Of a stretch of DNA of 6,514 nt, positions 6,241 to 6,514 are shown piece by piece (the stretch's first letter is position 1; every line of letters begins with the position of its first letter). This stretch comes from Acidobacteriaceae bacterium. GTDB taxonomy: Bacteria > Acidobacteriota > Terriglobia > Terriglobales > Acidobacteriaceae. Location: assembly GCA_003133425.1 (NCBI GenBank), contig PKXI01000341.1:8925-15438 (forward strand). The letters run 5' to 3'. The notes under the pieces are model-generated. The model was given only the letters and a program-made list of their open reading frames with translations, was not told the DNA's origin and made no database searches. The position numbers and the translations under genes were made by a program.

Positions 6241-6438
6241 CTAAGCAGCGATTGCAGACATCTCCATATATCCCCGTTGCACTTTGACTTCCTGCTCGCG
6301 GTTGAGCACTCCGGCCAGCCCCATCAGGACGACCGACGCACAAGCCGGGCACTGTTTTGCACAGTTGCCCACGCAGTTGCAATCCTGGCAGAGATATGCA
6401 GACACCAGGGGAATGTGTTGCATCGTGGTGTATGTCAT
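6241..6438 (-). CDS. Small cysteine-rich, zinc-ribbon-like protein of unknown function
   Basis: Complete 65-residue reading frame. Six cysteines fall between residues 17 and 33: C17-x2-C20, C22, C26 and C30-x2-C33, in YLCQDCNCVGNCAKQCPAC. The two CxxC pairs separated by nine residues fit a small zinc ribbon or rubredoxin-like knuckle. C22 and C26 are extra and could serve a second metal or redox role. A hydrophobic-to-polar stretch (VVLMGLAGVLNRE, 36-48) follows, probably a helix packing on the ribbon, then a variable tail. No signal peptide is visible, so it is probably cytoplasmic. The ATG at 6438 has only a weak GGTGA-type ribosome site 4 nt upstream; a second ATG five codons later is possible. 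It lies upstream of uvrA on the same strand, but the 305-bp gap and uvrA's own -10 box argue against a tight operon. Similar short CxxC...CPAC...VLNRE proteins occur, as far as I recall, as hypotheticals in Acidobacteriota. I infer no function beyond metal binding. Confidence 0.65.
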   Translation of the reverse strand: MTYTTMQHIPLVSAYLCQDCNCVGNCAKQCPACASVVLMGLAGVLNREQEVKVQRGYMEMSAIAA

Positions 6439-6514
6439 TGGTTCACCCCAACCTTGTTACGCTGTGAAGAGAGCAGCCGGGATACCGCCCCGATGAGGAT
6501 GTCCCAACCATAGT
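6439..6514. other. Upstream region of the small cysteine-rich gene, cut by the window edge
   Basis: This 76-bp stretch should carry the promoter of the small minus-strand gene. I see only a poor candidate (a TTGGGA-like and a TATCCC-like hexamer about 17 bp apart on the minus strand), too weak to call. I see no tRNA or other feature here. Confidence 0.3.

Noticed and set aside
6071..6382. A 103-codon minus-strand frame overlapping the small cysteine-rich gene
   Set aside because: It has no motif, poor composition and no ribosome binding site; the other frame carries the ordered CxxC scaffold.
6451..6461. ACCTTGTTACG, identical to part of the conserved 3' region of 16S rRNA (reverse strand)
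   Set aside because: Only 11 bases match and the flanks do not continue. Several 11-base matches to a 1.5-kb gene are expected by chance in a window of this size on two strands.
6178..6513. A 111-codon plus-strand frame running to the window edge
   Set aside because: Antisense to the small cysteine-rich gene, with His/Ser/Gln-rich, motif-free sequence and no credible start.

Overview
The window looks like chromosomal DNA from a moderately GC-rich, free-living, carbohydrate-degrading bacterium. An Acidobacteriota (Terriglobia-like) source is my best guess. It rests on the overall style of the proteins, the elongated UvrA with a Lys/Ala-rich insert, and a small CxxC...CPAC protein of a kind I associate with that phylum. 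No rRNA or other marker gene is present to prove it.

Left region (1-2808): a deoxy-sugar catabolism locus. A 5'-truncated short-chain dehydrogenase (1-435, +) and a fumarylacetoacetate-hydrolase-family enzyme (475-1314, +) form an operon. They fit the last two steps of non-phosphorylative L-fucose (or L-rhamnose) oxidation: 2-keto-3-deoxy-L-fuconate is oxidised at C4 to the 2,4-diketo acid, which is then cleaved to pyruvate and L-lactate. Convergent to them is a close FucP homologue (1397-2758, -), the likely L-fucose:H+ symporter. It starts at TTG behind a near-perfect Shine-Dalgarno sequence and has a LacI/GalR-type operator just upstream. A strong hairpin terminator sits between the convergent units.

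Middle region (2939-5935, -): a complete uvrA, encoding the DNA-damage sensor ATPase of nucleotide excision repair. Both ATPase modules and the zinc sites are intact. It has an N-terminal extension, a roughly 35-residue low-complexity insertion in the UvrB-binding region and a compact insertion domain. A TATAAT box lies so close to the ATG that the mRNA may be leaderless.

Right region (5936-6514): a 305-bp gap holding the uvrA promoter and a 9-bp stem-loop. Beyond it is a 65-residue, six-cysteine, zinc-ribbon-like protein of unknown function (6241-6438, -).

I saw no mobile element, CRISPR array, tRNA or rRNA. The window is mostly conserved metabolism and repair. The least described elements are the small cysteine-rich protein, the uvrA start region and the putative sugar operator.
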